Of a DNA stretch of 64,000 nt, positions 38,928 to 49,199 are shown piece after piece. The notes under the pieces were generated by a model, which saw only the letters and a program-made list of their open reading frames with translations, was not told the origin of the DNA and did not search any database. Source of the stretch: Streptomyces flaveus (lineage in GTDB: Bacteria; Actinomycetota; Actinomycetes; Streptomycetales; Streptomycetaceae). Numbering within the stretch: position 1 is the first letter of the stretch; each line of letters opens with the position of its first letter. Position numbers and translations under genes: made by a program. Where the stretch lies: positions 84,559-148,558 of the forward strand of contig NZ_BMPQ01000008.1 of the NCBI RefSeq assembly GCF_014647675.1, read 5' to 3'.

Positions 38928-39365
38928 TCAGCCCATGCTGAGTGGCGCTGTGTTCTCGACGTCGAGCTGGTGGTCGGCCCAGACGTAGCTTTCGGGCAGC
39001 AAGTCGGTGATGAGGACGGTCCGGATGCGCTCGCCCGCGCCGACGATGACCTTGAGGTCGGGGAAGTAGTCGAGAAGGACCTGACGGCACCGGCCGCACG
39101 GGGGAACAACCCCTCGGTCACGGTCGCCCACGGCGACGATCGTGTCCAGCTCGTAGGCACCCTGGGCGGCTGCCGCACCGATGAGGACCAACTCGGCGCA
39201 GGGGCCTCCGGTGAAGTGGTAGGCGTTCACGGCGGTGACGATCCGGCCGTCCCGGGCACGGGCCGCGGCTGCCATCGTGTGGTTGTCGCCCCGGCAGCGT
39301 GTGCGAGCGATGTGCGCTGCGGCTTCTATGAGTTCGTGGTCGACGGGGTGGGTCTGCGCGGTCAT
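38928..39365 (-). CDS. Cytidine deaminase-like protein (blasticidin-S deaminase type)
   Basis: A 145-residue zinc deaminase. The zinc-binding motifs are GGPCAELVLIGAA (C56-A-E58, with catalytic Glu) and VPPCGRCRQVL (C90, C93). Length and the absence of a second domain suit tetrameric cytidine or blasticidin-S-like deaminases. It is convergent with the GNAT gene, with stops 21 bp apart. Free cytidine or an aminohydroxypurine-like or antibiotic substrate are all possible. ATG 39365 is the only start that keeps the helix before the catalytic motif. Confidence 0.85.
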   Translation of the reverse strand: MTAQTHPVDHELIEAAAHIARTRCRGDNHTMAAAARARDGRIVTAVNAYHFTGGPCAELVLIGAAAAQGAYELDTIVAVGDRDRGVVPPCGRCRQVLLDYFPDLKVIVGAGERIRTVLITDLLPESYVWADHQLDVENTAPLSMG

Positions 39366-39444
39366 CGTTTCTGCCTTCGTCGGGGTGTCAGGCGACGTTG
39401 GCCCGCGTGACGAGGGCGCGCAAGCGAATATCGGCAGTGTCCTT

Positions 39445-39476
39445 GTTCCGGCGTTCCGGCGTTCCGGCGTTCCGGC
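39445..39476 (+). repeat. Four tandem copies of GTTCCGGC
   Basis: The octamer GTTCCGGC is repeated four times without a gap in the space between the deaminase and MFS genes. Slippage repeats are rare in this window. The rest of 39366-39573 shows no gene. Confidence 0.9.
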
Positions 39477-39573
39477 AGATGATGTGGCGGCTGCCCGAAG
39501 CGCCTCGACGCCGGGCTGAAGCTCGCGAAAAGCGTTTGTCTCCGCGGGGAGCCTGGCCGGAACATGGCAGGTC

Positions 39574-40902
39574 GTGACGACCCCCGACGACGCCCCCTCT
39601 CCCCCGCCCGCCGCCGGACGCTTACGCGCGCTGTTGCCGGACCTGGCCCCATGGCGGACCTCCCCCGACTTCCGACGGCTCTGGGTCGCCGGGATCGTCA
39701 CCAACTTCGGCAGCTTCCTGACCTTCGTGGCGCTTCCGGTGCAGATGAAAGAGCTCACGGGATCCGCGGTGGCCGTGGGCGCGATCGGCGCCGCGGAACT
39801 CGTACCGCTGATCGTCTTCGGTCTGTACGGCGGCGCTCTGGCCGACGCACTGGACAAACGCAAGCTGATCCTCTGGACGGAGGTGGGGCAGGGACTGCTC
39901 AGCGCCGGTCTGCTGCTCAACGCGCTGCTGCCGCATCCGGTGGTGTGGCCGCTGTACGCGGTGGCCGCGCTGTCCGCCGCGCTCGTCGCGCTCCAGCGGC
40001 CCGCGCTGGACGCGCTCGTGCCACGCATCGTCGCGCACGAGCACCTCCCGGCAGCCGCCGCGCTCAACTCCCTGCGCTGGACGGTCGGCGGCGTCGCGGG
40101 CCCGGCCGTCGCGGGCCTCGTCGTGGCGTACGCGGGGCTCGGCTGGGCCTACGCCGTGGACCTCGCCACCTTCGCGATCTCGGTCGTCCTGGCCCTCGGC
40201 CTGGCCGCGTCACCGGCCGCTCACGAGGCGGCCAAACCGTCCCTGCGGTCCATCGCGGAGGGCGCGCGCTACGCGTGGAGCCGCAAGGAGCTCCTGGGCA
40301 CCTACACGATCGACCTGGCCGCCATGTTCCTCGCCTTCCCCCTCGCCGTCCTCCCCTTCCTCGCGGACGACCTCGACGCCGAGTGGTCACTCGGCCTCAT
40401 GTACGCCTCGATCCCGGCCGGCTCCCTCCTGGTCAGCCTCACCAGCGGCTGGACCTCACGGGTCCACCGCCACGGCCGGATGGTGGTCCTGGCGGCGGCC
40501 TGCTGGGGCCTGGCGATGGTGGCCGCGGGCGCGGCTCACAACGTCTGGCTGGTGCTCGGCTTCCTCACCCTGGCCGGCGGCTTCGACATGGTCAGCGGAA
40601 TCTTCCGCGCGGCCATGTGGAACCAGACGATCCCGGACGAGTTGCGCGGCCGGCTGGCCGGTATCGAACTCCTCTCCTACTCGGTCGGCCCCCAGCTGGG
40701 GCAGGTCCGGGCGGGCACCATGGCCGCCTTGACGACCGTACGCACCTCGATCTGGTCCGGCGGTCTGCTGTGCGTGGCCGCGGTAGGGGCCCTGGCCCTC
40801 TGCCTCCCGAAGCTCATGACCTACGACGTACGAACGAACGAGCACGCGGCACGGCTGAAGCAGGCACGCGAGACAGCCGCGCCCGCGGCGCAAGCTCCGT
40901 AA
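39574..40902 (+). CDS. MFS transporter (EntS-like exporter)
   Basis: A 442-residue membrane protein with twelve predicted segments. The fold begins WRTSPDFRRLWVAGIVTNFGSFLTFVALPVQM, and YGGALADALDKRKLILWTEVGQ is the loop 2-3 motif of the EntS/MFS_3 class, with NSLRWTVGGVAGPAVAGLVV in segment five. This class exports siderophores, drugs or metabolites. GTG 39574 is the start nearest the domain; a longer ORF in another frame is a shadow. Confidence 0.88.
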   Translation: MTTPDDAPSPPPAAGRLRALLPDLAPWRTSPDFRRLWVAGIVTNFGSFLTFVALPVQMKELTGSAVAVGAIGAAELVPLIVFGLYGGALADALDKRKLILWTEVGQGLLSAGLLLNALLPHPVVWPLYAVAALSAALVALQRPALDALVPRIVAHEHLPAAAALNSLRWTVGGVAGPAVAGLVVAYAGLGWAYAVDLATFAISVVLALGLAASPAAHEAAKPSLRSIAEGARYAWSRKELLGTYTIDLAAMFLAFPLAVLPFLADDLDAEWSLGLMYASIPAGSLLVSLTSGWTSRVHRHGRMVVLAAACWGLAMVAAGAAHNVWLVLGFLTLAGGFDMVSGIFRAAMWNQTIPDELRGRLAGIELLSYSVGPQLGQVRAGTMAALTTVRTSIWSGGLLCVAAVGALALCLPKLMTYDVRTNEHAARLKQARETAAPAAQAP

Positions 40903-40992
40903 GCGCGCGGGCGCCTCCTCGGGAGGGGTCCCCGGGCCGACGGTTTACAAATGCCGTACGGATTCCCCCACTTGAAAGCAGGAGGTCCACTG

Positions 40993-41355
40993 ATGAGTAC
41001 GCGCATGAGCCGACGAGCCGCGAAGACCGCCCTGACGCTGACCACGGCGGGCGCGCTGGGCTTCGGCCTGATGGCGCCGGCGGCGTCCGCCGCCAACGGG
41101 CCCTGCTACGACGGGCGGTGCCAGGGCACCGTGTCGGCGCCCAAGACCATCAAGGTGAACGCCAACAAGTTCGGGTTCGGGAAGCTGAAGATCACGTCCA
41201 TCAGCTCCCGGTCCGTGAGGATGTCGGCCGCCGGCGGGGCACTCACCGGCAGCACCAGCCCGGGCGGCGTCGTCCAGTTCAACAACCTCAAGATCTGGGT
41301 CAAGTCGGTGTCCGGCAGCAAGGCCAAGCTGCAACTGTTCCCGACGCGCTACTGA
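40993..41355 (+). CDS. Small secreted protein
   Basis: A 120-residue protein with a Sec signal (MSTRMSRRAAKTALTLTTAGALGFGLMAPAASA, cleavage about residue 33) and a mature domain of about 85 residues that starts with one Cys pair (CYDGRC) and continues in short beta-strand stretches (TIKVNANKFGFGKLKITSI, VRMSAAGGALTGSTSPGGVVQFNNLKIWV). AGGAGG lies 8 nt upstream of ATG 40993. Function unknown; it should be extracellular. Confidence 0.78.
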   Translation: MSTRMSRRAAKTALTLTTAGALGFGLMAPAASAANGPCYDGRCQGTVSAPKTIKVNANKFGFGKLKITSISSRSVRMSAAGGALTGSTSPGGVVQFNNLKIWVKSVSGSKAKLQLFPTRY

Positions 41356-41469
41356 CTCTGTCTGGCTCTGTCCGAGCCTTTCGTCGAGCCCCGGCGTGTG
41401 CGTCTCGCGCCGGGGTTCGCCGTCTCACCCGACGGACGACGTTTCGCCCAGGTTTCCGGGAGCGGATAG

Positions 41470-42597
<1,128 letters not shown>

Positions 42598-42619
42598 CCA
42601 CTTACGTACGACGCTGAAG

Positions 42620-42649
42620 GGCGCCCGGTGACCATCACCGGGCGCCTTT
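42620..42649 (+). terminator. Rho-independent terminator of serC
   Basis: GGCGCCCGGTGA (42620-42631), loop CCA, TCACCGGGCGCC (42635-42646), then TTT. The 12-bp stem is perfect and the loop is only 3 nt, making this one of the clearest terminators in the window. Confidence 0.9.
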
Positions 42650-42681
42650 GTCGTGCGGCTCGAGTGAGGCGGGCCCGCGCG

Positions 42682-43290
42682 TCAGGAGCCGTTGCCGTTG
42701 CTGCCGCCGATGGGCCCGAACTGGCGGGCAAGACTGTCCATGTCCCAGTCGACAGGTCCGTTGGGTTCCTCGGTCCACGAGAGGGTGCCCGGGAAGACAG
42801 CATCCTGATACGTCGCCTCCCACTCTTCCTCGCCCGGCAGCATCGCGATCCACGGCGGCGGAGAATCCAGAACATCTGCCACAAACGCCAGCACAGTTGA
42901 GAATGACTCCCAGAGCGGATCGTCCTCCCAGAAATACCCCTGCTCGGGGTCGTGGCCCCCGATGCGCCCCGTCCTGGTGTCGACGATCTCCTCCCACGAG
43001 CCAATGTTGCCGATGGGCACGTACACGCTCTCTTCACCCTTGGCGAAGCGACCCTTGGAGCGCGCGATCTCGTCGACGCCATACAGGACAACGCCAGGCG
43101 GAACGATCGTGACGAACCCCGATCCGTTATGCCGCAGCAACGAGTGCTCGACATCCGGCGGAAGTTGGACACCGATCTGATCGGAAAGTCTCGCGATGTC
43201 GTCCAGACCGGCCGGCCCCGGCAACTCCTCTTCAGGCGCATACCGCGCCAGCCACCGCTCGATCTTCTCCCACGACTCATTGATCGTCAC
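42682..43290 (-). CDS. SMI1/KNR4-family protein
   Basis: A 202-residue SMI1/KNR4 protein: WEKIERWLARYAPEEELPGPAGLDDIARLSDQIGVQLPPDVEHSLLRHNGSGF, then the common ILPPG-like TIVPPGVVLYGVDEIARSK and PIGNIGSWEEIVDTRTGRIGGHDPEQGYFWEDDPLWESFSTVLAF. This fold serves as the immunity component in many contact-dependent toxin systems, but no toxin gene is adjacent, so a lone immunity or signalling role is open. The GTG at 43290 follows AGGGAG; the ORF above it adds 20 unlikely residues. Confidence 0.85.
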   Translation of the reverse strand: MTINESWEKIERWLARYAPEEELPGPAGLDDIARLSDQIGVQLPPDVEHSLLRHNGSGFVTIVPPGVVLYGVDEIARSKGRFAKGEESVYVPIGNIGSWEEIVDTRTGRIGGHDPEQGYFWEDDPLWESFSTVLAFVADVLDSPPPWIAMLPGEEEWEATYQDAVFPGTLSWTEEPNGPVDWDMDSLARQFGPIGGSNGNGS

Positions 43291-43618
43291 CGGGCTACTC
43301 CCTTGGAATGTCGCATCACGTAGTCCTGGACGTCCCCGAGTTGGGTGCAACGTGGCAGAAATCGTTCTCCTCCGCGGGCGATGGAGACTGCGTCAAGTTC
43401 GCCGCCCACGGACATGCGCGCGAAAAGCGTGAACAGTGAGGGGGAGTATGCCCTTCAGGCACTCAAACGAGCGGTGTGTGAACACAACCTGGCGAAGTGC
43501 TCACGCTGTACGCCCCAGCACCATGAGCGCGCCTGCCACGAGGTGCGACAAGCTCACGCTCCGCCACGAGGCGACCGTCCTCGTCGAAGTCGTCAACGAG
43601 TGGCTATGAGCGGCGACG
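43291..43618. other. Gene-poor stretch with one weak small ORF
   Basis: No gene can be supported here. The best-looking frame is a plus-strand ORF of 28 codons at 43523-43609 (MSAPATRCDK..., ending VVNEWL), without a ribosome binding site. It may be the tail of a lost gene or chance. Confidence 0.4.
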
Positions 43619-44167
43619 TCACGATGGCGCTGCGTAACAGCGGATGGCCACCGTTTGGTGTGGGCTCCACTGTTGCTCGACTGTGGCCATCAGGTCCCAG
43701 CCCAGCCGCTCATACAGGGCTGCCGCCGCGGCATCGGATGCGACGACGTCGAGTACCGGATGCAGGCCACGACGTCGCGCCTCCTCCACTGCCTGGCCGA
43801 TCAGCAGTGCACCGATCCGATGTCCCCTCGCCTGCGGGGCAACGAACAGCCTGCTGACCACGGCGGTCATACCCCGCGTCGCCCCGCTCCTCTCGCTCCA
43901 CAACATCGGGGCCAGATCGCCTTCGCCGCCTTGCGACAAACTGATGTGCCCGACCAAGCGGCCTTCGAGTTCGGCAACCCAGGAGCCCAGCAGGGGACCG
44001 CCTGACAGCCACTCGCCGGGCTGACTGGGCCAGTTCATCGGATAGCCGTCGCGTTCATGGACTTCCGCGAGGACCCGCACACATTCCTCGACATCGCCAT
44101 CAGCCCGCCGCCGGACGCAGCGGCTCGGCCTCTTCTCATCAGGCGCCCTGGAGTTCTCGATGTTCAC
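43619..44167 (-). CDS. GNAT-family N-acetyltransferase
   Basis: A GNAT protein of about 182 residues. VRRRADGDVEECVRVLAEVHERDGYP opens the fold, and the acetyl-CoA site is VSRLFVAPQARGHRIGALLIGQAVEEARRRG, a good match to the family's motif A (Q/RxxGxG/A), followed by LYERLGWDLMATVEQQW. The start is unclear: GTG 44167 is preferred because the ORF start at 44230 adds a hydrophobic stretch (MFLAGCASVALWL) unlike the family and lacks a ribosome binding site. The acceptor substrate is not known. Confidence 0.8.
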   Translation of the reverse strand: MNIENSRAPDEKRPSRCVRRRADGDVEECVRVLAEVHERDGYPMNWPSQPGEWLSGGPLLGSWVAELEGRLVGHISLSQGGEGDLAPMLWSERSGATRGMTAVVSRLFVAPQARGHRIGALLIGQAVEEARRRGLHPVLDVVASDAAAAALYERLGWDLMATVEQQWSPHQTVAIRCYAAPS

Positions 44168-44328
44168 TCCGGAATAGGAACACAGGGCATAGAGCCACAG
44201 GGCTACGGAGGCACAACCAGCCAAGAACATGGTGCGAGTTGCTCACGGCTGGGTCACGTACTGGCGCTCGTGTGTGAAGCGCCCGGCGCTTTCCTCGTGC
44301 CGGGCGCCCCCTCTCCGTACCGCCGAAA

Positions 44329-45153
44329 TCACCTGCTCAGCTTCTGGAACCTGCGTACCGCCAACGGCAAGAAGATCGCCGTCAGGATCACCGGCCACAC
44401 CCCCGACATCAGCAGCGCGTTCTGCTCGACCCACGAGTCGCCGCTGCCGACCGGCGTCCCGAACAGCTCGCGCGTGGCCGCGGCCGTCGACGAGATCGGG
44501 TTCCAGGCCGCGACGAAGCCCAGCCAGTCCGGCATCAGTTGGGGTGCGACGAAGATGCTGGAGATCATGGTCAGCGGGAAGGCGACCGCGAACAGGCCGC
44601 CCGCCGCCTCCGGGTTGGGCACCAGGAGGCCGAGCCACACGCCGAGCCAGATCAGTGAGAGGCGTAGCCACAGGAGCAGGCCGAAGGCGAGGAGGAAGTC
44701 GAGGCCGCCGTTCGGGCGCCAGCCCATGGCGACCGCGGTGAGCATCAGGATCGTCAGCTCCGCGCAGGCCACGATCAGATCGGTGACACCGCGCCCGGCG
44801 ACGACCGCGGACGGCGCCATGGGCATGGAGCGGAAGCGGTCGATGACGCCGTTGGTGGAGTCGTACACCACGAGCGTCGCCGTGTTGATGAAGCCGAAGG
44901 CCATCGTCATCACGAACATGCCCGGCATCAGGAAGTCCTTGTAGTCCCCGCCGCCGGGCACCTGCATCGCGCTGCCGAAGACATACCCGTACAGCAGGAC
45001 GGAGAGGATCGGGAAGCCCAACTGCCAGGCGATGTTGATGGGTTGGCGCTGGTAGTGGGTGAGGCCGCGGCGGACGATGTTCCAGCAGTCGGCGAGGGCC
45101 CAGTAGGCGCGACCGTGGCTGCTCTGTCCGGTCGTCAGGTCGAGCGCGCTCAT
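44329..45153 (-). CDS. ABC-2 type exporter permease (DrrB-like)
   Basis: A 274-residue membrane protein of the ABC-2/DrrB family: six hydrophobic segments, starting [39 protein letters not shown], a central [18 protein letters not shown], and the family signature [39 protein letters not shown]. It forms the membrane half of the exporter with the ATPase gene overlapping by 4 nt. DrrAB-type exporters carry lipophilic drugs such as anthracyclines. Confidence 0.9.
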   Translation of the reverse strand: MSALDLTTGQSSHGRAYWALADCWNIVRRGLTHYQRQPINIAWQLGFPILSVLLYGYVFGSAMQVPGGGDYKDFLMPGMFVMTMAFGFINTATLVVYDSTNGVIDRFRSMPMAPSAVVAGRGVTDLIVACAELTILMLTAVAMGWRPNGGLDFLLAFGLLLWLRLSLIWLGVWLGLLVPNPEAAGGLFAVAFPLTMISSIFVAPQLMPDWLGFVAAWNPISSTAAATRELFGTPVGSGDSWVEQNALLMSGVWPVILTAIFLPLAVRRFQKLSR

Positions 45154-46172
45154 GCCGCCGCCCCTTTCTTGGAGTCCTTGGAGTCCTTGGAGGCTTTGGG
45201 GTTCTGGGGATCCTCGGTGTTCTGGGCAACGTCCGTGCGGTGTCCCGTCAGGCGCATGAAGACGTCGTCGAGGCTCGGCCTGCGCAGGCCGATGTCCTCG
45301 ACCTGGACCCCCTCGTCCTGAAGGGTGCGCGCCACCTCGGTGAGAGCCGAGACCCGGTCGGTCACCGGTGCGTGCACCTTCAACTCGGTCTCGTCCGTCT
45401 CCGGTTCGGCGTCGGAGACCTTGGCGACGACCTTCACGGCGCGCGGGATGTCGGCGCGCTCGGCGAGGACCACCTCGATACGGTCGCCGCCGACCGTGTT
45501 CTTCAGCCCGTCCGGGGTGTCGTCGGCGATGGCGCGGCCCTGGTCGATGACGGTGATGTGCGAGGCGAGCTTGTCGGCCTCCTCCAGGTACTGCGTGGTC
45601 AGCAGCACCGTGGTGCCGCCGGTCACCAACGCCCGTACGGATTCCCAGACTTCACCGCGACCGCGGGGATCGAGCCCGGTCGTCGGCTCGTCCAGGAACA
45701 GCACGCTGGGCGTGAGGATCATCGAGGCGGCGAGGTCGAGGCGCCGCCGCATGCCGCCGCTGTACTTGCCGACTCCCTTGTCGGCCGCGTCGACCAGGTC
45801 GAACTGCTCCAGAAGCTCACCGGCCCGCAGGCGCGCCCTGCGTCCGCCCAAGTGGAACAGCCGGCCGAACATCTCGAGGTTCTGTCGCCCTGTCAGCACC
45901 TCGTCCACGGCCGCGTACTGACCGGTGAGGCCGATCCGGGCCCGTACCTCCCGCGGCTGCCGCGCCACGTCCAGACCCGCCACCTGCGCCTGTCCGCCGT
46001 CGAGCCTGATGAGCGTCGACAGGATGCGGACGGCGGTGGTCTTGCCCGCGCCGTTCGGCCCGAGCAGGCCGTGGACGGTTCCTTCCCGCACCGCCAGGTC
46101 GAAGCCGTCGAGGGCGCGCTTCTCCCCGTACCTCTTCTCGAGCCCTTCGGCCCGGACCGCGTAGCCGCTCAT
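45150..46172 (-). CDS. ABC exporter ATP-binding protein (DrrA-like)
   Basis: A 340-residue ATPase of the DrrA family. Walker [10 protein letters not shown] is near residue 40, the signature [14 protein letters not shown] near 135, Walker [14 protein letters not shown] near 160 and the H-loop TTQYLEEAD near 195. The C-terminal extension (about 230-340) with DVFMRLTGH is the drug-resistance family's regulatory tail; its last part repeats Asp-Ser-Lys motifs ([11 protein letters not shown]). ATG 46172 follows GAGGGGT. It reads divergently from a TetR gene with a 46-bp operator dyad between. Confidence 0.92.
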   Translation of the reverse strand: MSGYAVRAEGLEKRYGEKRALDGFDLAVREGTVHGLLGPNGAGKTTAVRILSTLIRLDGGQAQVAGLDVARQPREVRARIGLTGQYAAVDEVLTGRQNLEMFGRLFHLGGRRARLRAGELLEQFDLVDAADKGVGKYSGGMRRRLDLAASMILTPSVLFLDEPTTGLDPRGRGEVWESVRALVTGGTTVLLTTQYLEEADKLASHITVIDQGRAIADDTPDGLKNTVGGDRIEVVLAERADIPRAVKVVAKVSDAEPETDETELKVHAPVTDRVSALTEVARTLQDEGVQVEDIGLRRPSLDDVFMRLTGHRTDVAQNTEDPQNPKASKDSKDSKKGAAA

Positions 46173-46222
46173 GTGTACCCCTCCCGTAGTGAAACCTCTG
46201 CGAAAACCCCTGCGGCGATCCA

Positions 46223-46268
46223 AAACTGAGTACGCCGTACCCTTTTGAGGGTACACCGTACCCAGTTT
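46223..46268. promoter_or_regulatory. 46-bp operator dyad between drrAB-like genes and TetR
   Basis: Two 21-bp arms (46223-46243 and 46248-46268) pair at 18 of 21 positions round a TTTG centre; the inner GTACCCT/AGGGTAC (46237-46243 and 46248-46254) is perfect. Within this, GTACGCCGTACCC (46230-46242) recurs as GTACACCGTACCC (46251-46263), exactly 21 bp on, two helical turns. That is what a TetR regulator binding as a pair of dimers would need. Confidence 0.75.
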
Positions 46269-46295
46269 CCGGTCCAAGGGATTATCCTGAAGCAC

Positions 46296-47057
46296 ATGGC
46301 AAGCACGTCGGGTCCGGACACCAGTGGCAGCGGAGACATCGTCCGCACCCTCAACCTGCTCTGGGACACGGGCAAACGCCCAAGCCGCGGCCCGAAACCG
46401 GGACTGACGCTCGACCGGATCGTGGACGCGGCCATCCAGATCGCGGACGCGGAGGGTCTGGAGGCCGTCTCGATGCGCCGGCTCTCCACGGAGCTCGGCA
46501 CCGGCACGATGTCCCTGTACCGCTACGTCCCCGGCAAGGGCGAGCTGCTCGACCTGATGCTGGACCGCGTACAGCGCCCGGGTGAGGACGAGGCCGCGCT
46601 CGGCGAGAACTGGCGCGCGACTCTGGAGGCTCTGGGCCGCGAGACCCTCGCCCTCTACCGCCGCCACCCCTGGCTGCTCCAGGTGAACCAGACCCGTCCA
46701 GTACTCGGCCCGGGCGCCCTCGACGGCATGGAGATGGTGCTCGCCCGCATCAAGCCGATGGGCCTGACCGACCCTGAACTGGTCTCGGCCATCATCATGA
46801 TCGACGGGTACGTCATCGGGGCCGCCCGCACGCAGCTGTACCAGAAGGAGGCGGAGCGGAAGTCGGGCCTGACGGACGCGGAGTTCTGGGAGGCACAGTC
46901 CCCGGTCCTGGAGAAAGCCATGACCAGCGGCCGCTACCCCGTTCTCGCCTCACTCAGCGAAGACGCCTTCGGCACCGACTTCGACCACTTCGAGTTCGGG
47001 CTCCAGCGGCTCCTGGACGGGCTGGAATCGCTCGTCACGCGGCGCGGCGGAGCGTGA
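46296..47057 (+). CDS. TetR-family regulator of the DrrAB-like exporter
   Basis: A 253-residue TetR protein with a long N-terminal arm, then helix-turn-helix LTLDRIVDAAIQIADAEGLEAVSMRRLSTELGTGTMSLYRYVPGKGELLDLMLDRV (Tyr-Arg-Tyr recognition helix) and a TetR_C-type ligand domain. It is divergent from the exporter genes, and the dyad 46223-46268 lies 27 bp before its start, so it probably represses both itself and the exporter until a drug binds. ATG 46296 is chosen by homology. Confidence 0.9.
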   Translation: MASTSGPDTSGSGDIVRTLNLLWDTGKRPSRGPKPGLTLDRIVDAAIQIADAEGLEAVSMRRLSTELGTGTMSLYRYVPGKGELLDLMLDRVQRPGEDEAALGENWRATLEALGRETLALYRRHPWLLQVNQTRPVLGPGALDGMEMVLARIKPMGLTDPELVSAIIMIDGYVIGAARTQLYQKEAERKSGLTDAEFWEAQSPVLEKAMTSGRYPVLASLSEDAFGTDFDHFEFGLQRLLDGLESLVTRRGGA

Positions 47058-47112
47058 CGGCTCCGCCGGTTGGGCAGGTCGGAGAGCTCGATGGGTTGCG
47101 GGGTTCTGCGGC

Positions 47113-47141
47113 TGCGGGTTCGTTGTGGCTGGTCGCGCAGT
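47113..47141 (+). repeat. Streptomyces-type interspersed repeat, copy 2
   Basis: This 29-bp stretch matches 27196-27224 at 26 positions and continues as CAGTTCCCCGCGCCCCTT directly into the first terminator hairpin at 47154. I recall the same combination near many Streptomyces terminators. Confidence 0.6.
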
Positions 47142-47153
47142 TCCCCGCGCCCC

Positions 47154-47245
47154 TTGAAAGGAGGGCCTACGGCCCCCTTTCAATGGCGCGGCCGGTGGGC
47201 AAAAGTGAGGCCCGGCCTCCCCCGGGGGGACGGGGAGGCCGGGCC
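47154..47245. terminator. Double hairpin between convergent TetR and ABC genes
   Basis: Two stems follow each other: TTGAAAGG...CCTTTCAA (47154-47183, with one bulged A at 47162) and a perfect 14-bp stem (47209-47222 with 47232-47245, GGCCCGGCCTCCCC) with a 9-nt loop. Genes on both sides read towards this spot, so it likely terminates in both directions. Confidence 0.8.
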
Positions 47246-47274
47246 CGTTCTTGAAGAGGCGAGGAGGCGGGCCG

Positions 47275-48507
47275 TCAGGCCGCCGCCAGCGCCTCTGTCG
47301 GGGGCAGCTTGGCCGCTCGTACCGCCGGATAGAACCCGGCGAGGCCGCCGATGACGAGCGTCGCGCCCAGACCGCCGAGCATCGCCCAGGCGGGGACCAC
47401 GGCGGGCCAGCCCTGGTAGGAGGCGTAGCCGCCCGTGACGGCGATGCCGAGCAGCACGCCGCCCGCACCGCCGAGCGCGGACAGGAGCAGTGACTCGCAC
47501 AGGAACTGCGTACGGATCTGCCCCTTGGTGGCGCCCATCGAGCGGCGGAGCCCGATCTCGGAGCGGCGTTCCAGGACCGAGATGACCATGGTGTTGGCGA
47601 CACCGACGCCGCCGACCAGCAGGGCGACCGCGCCGAGCCCGAGCAGCAGACCGGCCAGGGTCTCGTCGGTGGCCTCCTTGGCGGCGAGCGCGTCGGAGGG
47701 CCGGGAGACCTCGACGGACGACGGGTCCTCGGGGTTGGCGGTGGCGCCCAGTACGGACTGGACGTCGGTGACCGCGTCGGACTCGGCGCGGGTGAACACG
47801 GTCGTCGGGTGGCCGTCGAAGCCGAGGAGTTCTTCGGCGGCGGGCCAGCCGACCAGGGCCGCCGAGTCCGTCTCGGGCAGTAGCTCGTTGGGCGCGAGCA
47901 GTCCGACGACGGTGAACCAGCGTCCGCCGAGCCACACTTGGACGTCCGCGCCCGTGTCGTGCACGCCGAGTTGTTCGGCGGCGCGCGGGCCGAGGACGAC
48001 GGCCGGGTACGAGGCGTTGGCGGCGTTCAGCCACCGGCCCTCGGCGACCTCGGTGCCGAGCGTGGCGGGCAGGCCTGTGCGGGCTGCGTAGACGCCTATG
48101 CCGCCGGTCTCCTCCTTGGGTACGTGGTCGTTGCGGTACACCTTGGCGTCGGTCAGCCCGATCGCGGACACGGCCTCGACCGGCCCGATCCTGCGCACCA
48201 TGTCCTCCGCCTCGTCCGGCAGCCGGGCATCACCCCCGCCGAACGACTGCCCCGGCTCCACGGTCAGCAGGTTCGTACCGAGCGCGTCCAGCTTCCGGTT
48301 CAGGTCCTCCCCGCTGGACGTCGAGATCCCGACGACCCCGATCATCGCGGCGATCCCGATCGCGATCCCCAGCGCGGACAGGAACACCCGCATGGGCCGT
48401 GACCGCAGCCCGAACCCGGCGACGCGGACGACGTCGGCGGGGCTGAGCCGGGCGGGGCGGGGTGGCCGTGCGGGCGCTTTCGGGGGTCGTACGAGCGTGG
48501 TCGTCAT
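47275..48507 (-). CDS. MacB-type ABC permease (FtsX-like)
   Basis: A 410-residue permease with the MacB plan: one membrane segment near residue 45 ([24 protein letters not shown]), a large periplasm-facing domain, and three C-terminal segments ([69 protein letters not shown] and beyond). [18 protein letters not shown] is the coupling helix. Start ATG 48507 overlaps the ATPase stop. It acts with the ATPase and adaptor genes upstream as an exporter or mechanotransmission complex. Confidence 0.92.
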   Translation of the reverse strand: MTTTLVRPPKAPARPPRPARLSPADVVRVAGFGLRSRPMRVFLSALGIAIGIAAMIGVVGISTSSGEDLNRKLDALGTNLLTVEPGQSFGGGDARLPDEAEDMVRRIGPVEAVSAIGLTDAKVYRNDHVPKEETGGIGVYAARTGLPATLGTEVAEGRWLNAANASYPAVVLGPRAAEQLGVHDTGADVQVWLGGRWFTVVGLLAPNELLPETDSAALVGWPAAEELLGFDGHPTTVFTRAESDAVTDVQSVLGATANPEDPSSVEVSRPSDALAAKEATDETLAGLLLGLGAVALLVGGVGVANTMVISVLERRSEIGLRRSMGATKGQIRTQFLCESLLLSALGGAGGVLLGIAVTGGYASYQGWPAVVPAWAMLGGLGATLVIGGLAGFYPAVRAAKLPPTEALAAA

Positions 48508-49199
48508 GCCCGTACCTCCTCGTGGAGGACGGGCGCGTCGTGCTCGATACGGCCGTCCCGTACGCGTACCTCGCGGGGCAGGGAGGCCGCGATGTCCCGG
48601 TCGTGGGTGATCACGACCACCGTCGTGCCGGCGCGGTTGAGTTCGCGCAGGAGGGCCATGACGACCGCGCCGGAGCGGGAGTCGAGGGCGCCGGTGGGTT
48701 CGTCGGCCAGCAGAAGGGGCGGGTCGCCGACGACCGCGCGGGCCAGGGCGACCCGCTGTTTCTCGCCGCCCGAGAGCTGGTGCGGCTCGTGGCCGAGGCG
48801 GTGGCCGAGGCCGACTCGGACCAGGGCCCGTTGCGCGAGGCATCTGCGTTCGGAGCGGGGACGGCCGCTGTAGAGCAGGCCGTCGGCCACGCTGTCCAAC
48901 GCCGGTACGCCGCGCGCGAGATGGAACTGCTGGAAGACGAACCCGATCGTGCGGGCCCGCAGCGCCGACAGTTCGCGGTCGCTCAGCCGGGCGACGTCGT
49001 GGCCGTCGATGCCGACGGTGCCGGAGGTCGGGCGGTCCAGGGTGCCCATGATGTTCAGCAGCGTGGACTTGCCGGAGCCCGACGGGCCGACGACGGCGAG
49101 GAGTTCGCCGCGCTCCACGACCAGGTCGGCGCCCCTCAGCGCGGCCACGTCGCCGTACGTCTTGGTGACGTCGCCCAACTCGACGATGGGGTACGTCAC
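48504..49199 (-). CDS. MacB-type ABC ATP-binding protein
   Basis: A 231-residue ATPase: Walker [10 protein letters not shown] near residue 38, [21 protein letters not shown] (the Q-loop signature of the MacB/LolD class), signature [14 protein letters not shown] near 140 and Walker [14 protein letters not shown] near 162, followed by ITHDRDIA. It shares stop/start overlaps with the adaptor gene upstream and the permease gene downstream. Confidence 0.94.
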   Translation of the reverse strand: MTYPIVELGDVTKTYGDVAALRGADLVVERGELLAVVGPSGSGKSTLLNIMGTLDRPTSGTVGIDGHDVARLSDRELSALRARTIGFVFQQFHLARGVPALDSVADGLLYSGRPRSERRCLAQRALVRVGLGHRLGHEPHQLSGGEKQRVALARAVVGDPPLLLADEPTGALDSRSGAVVMALLRELNRAGTTVVVITHDRDIAASLPREVRVRDGRIEHDAPVLHEEVRA

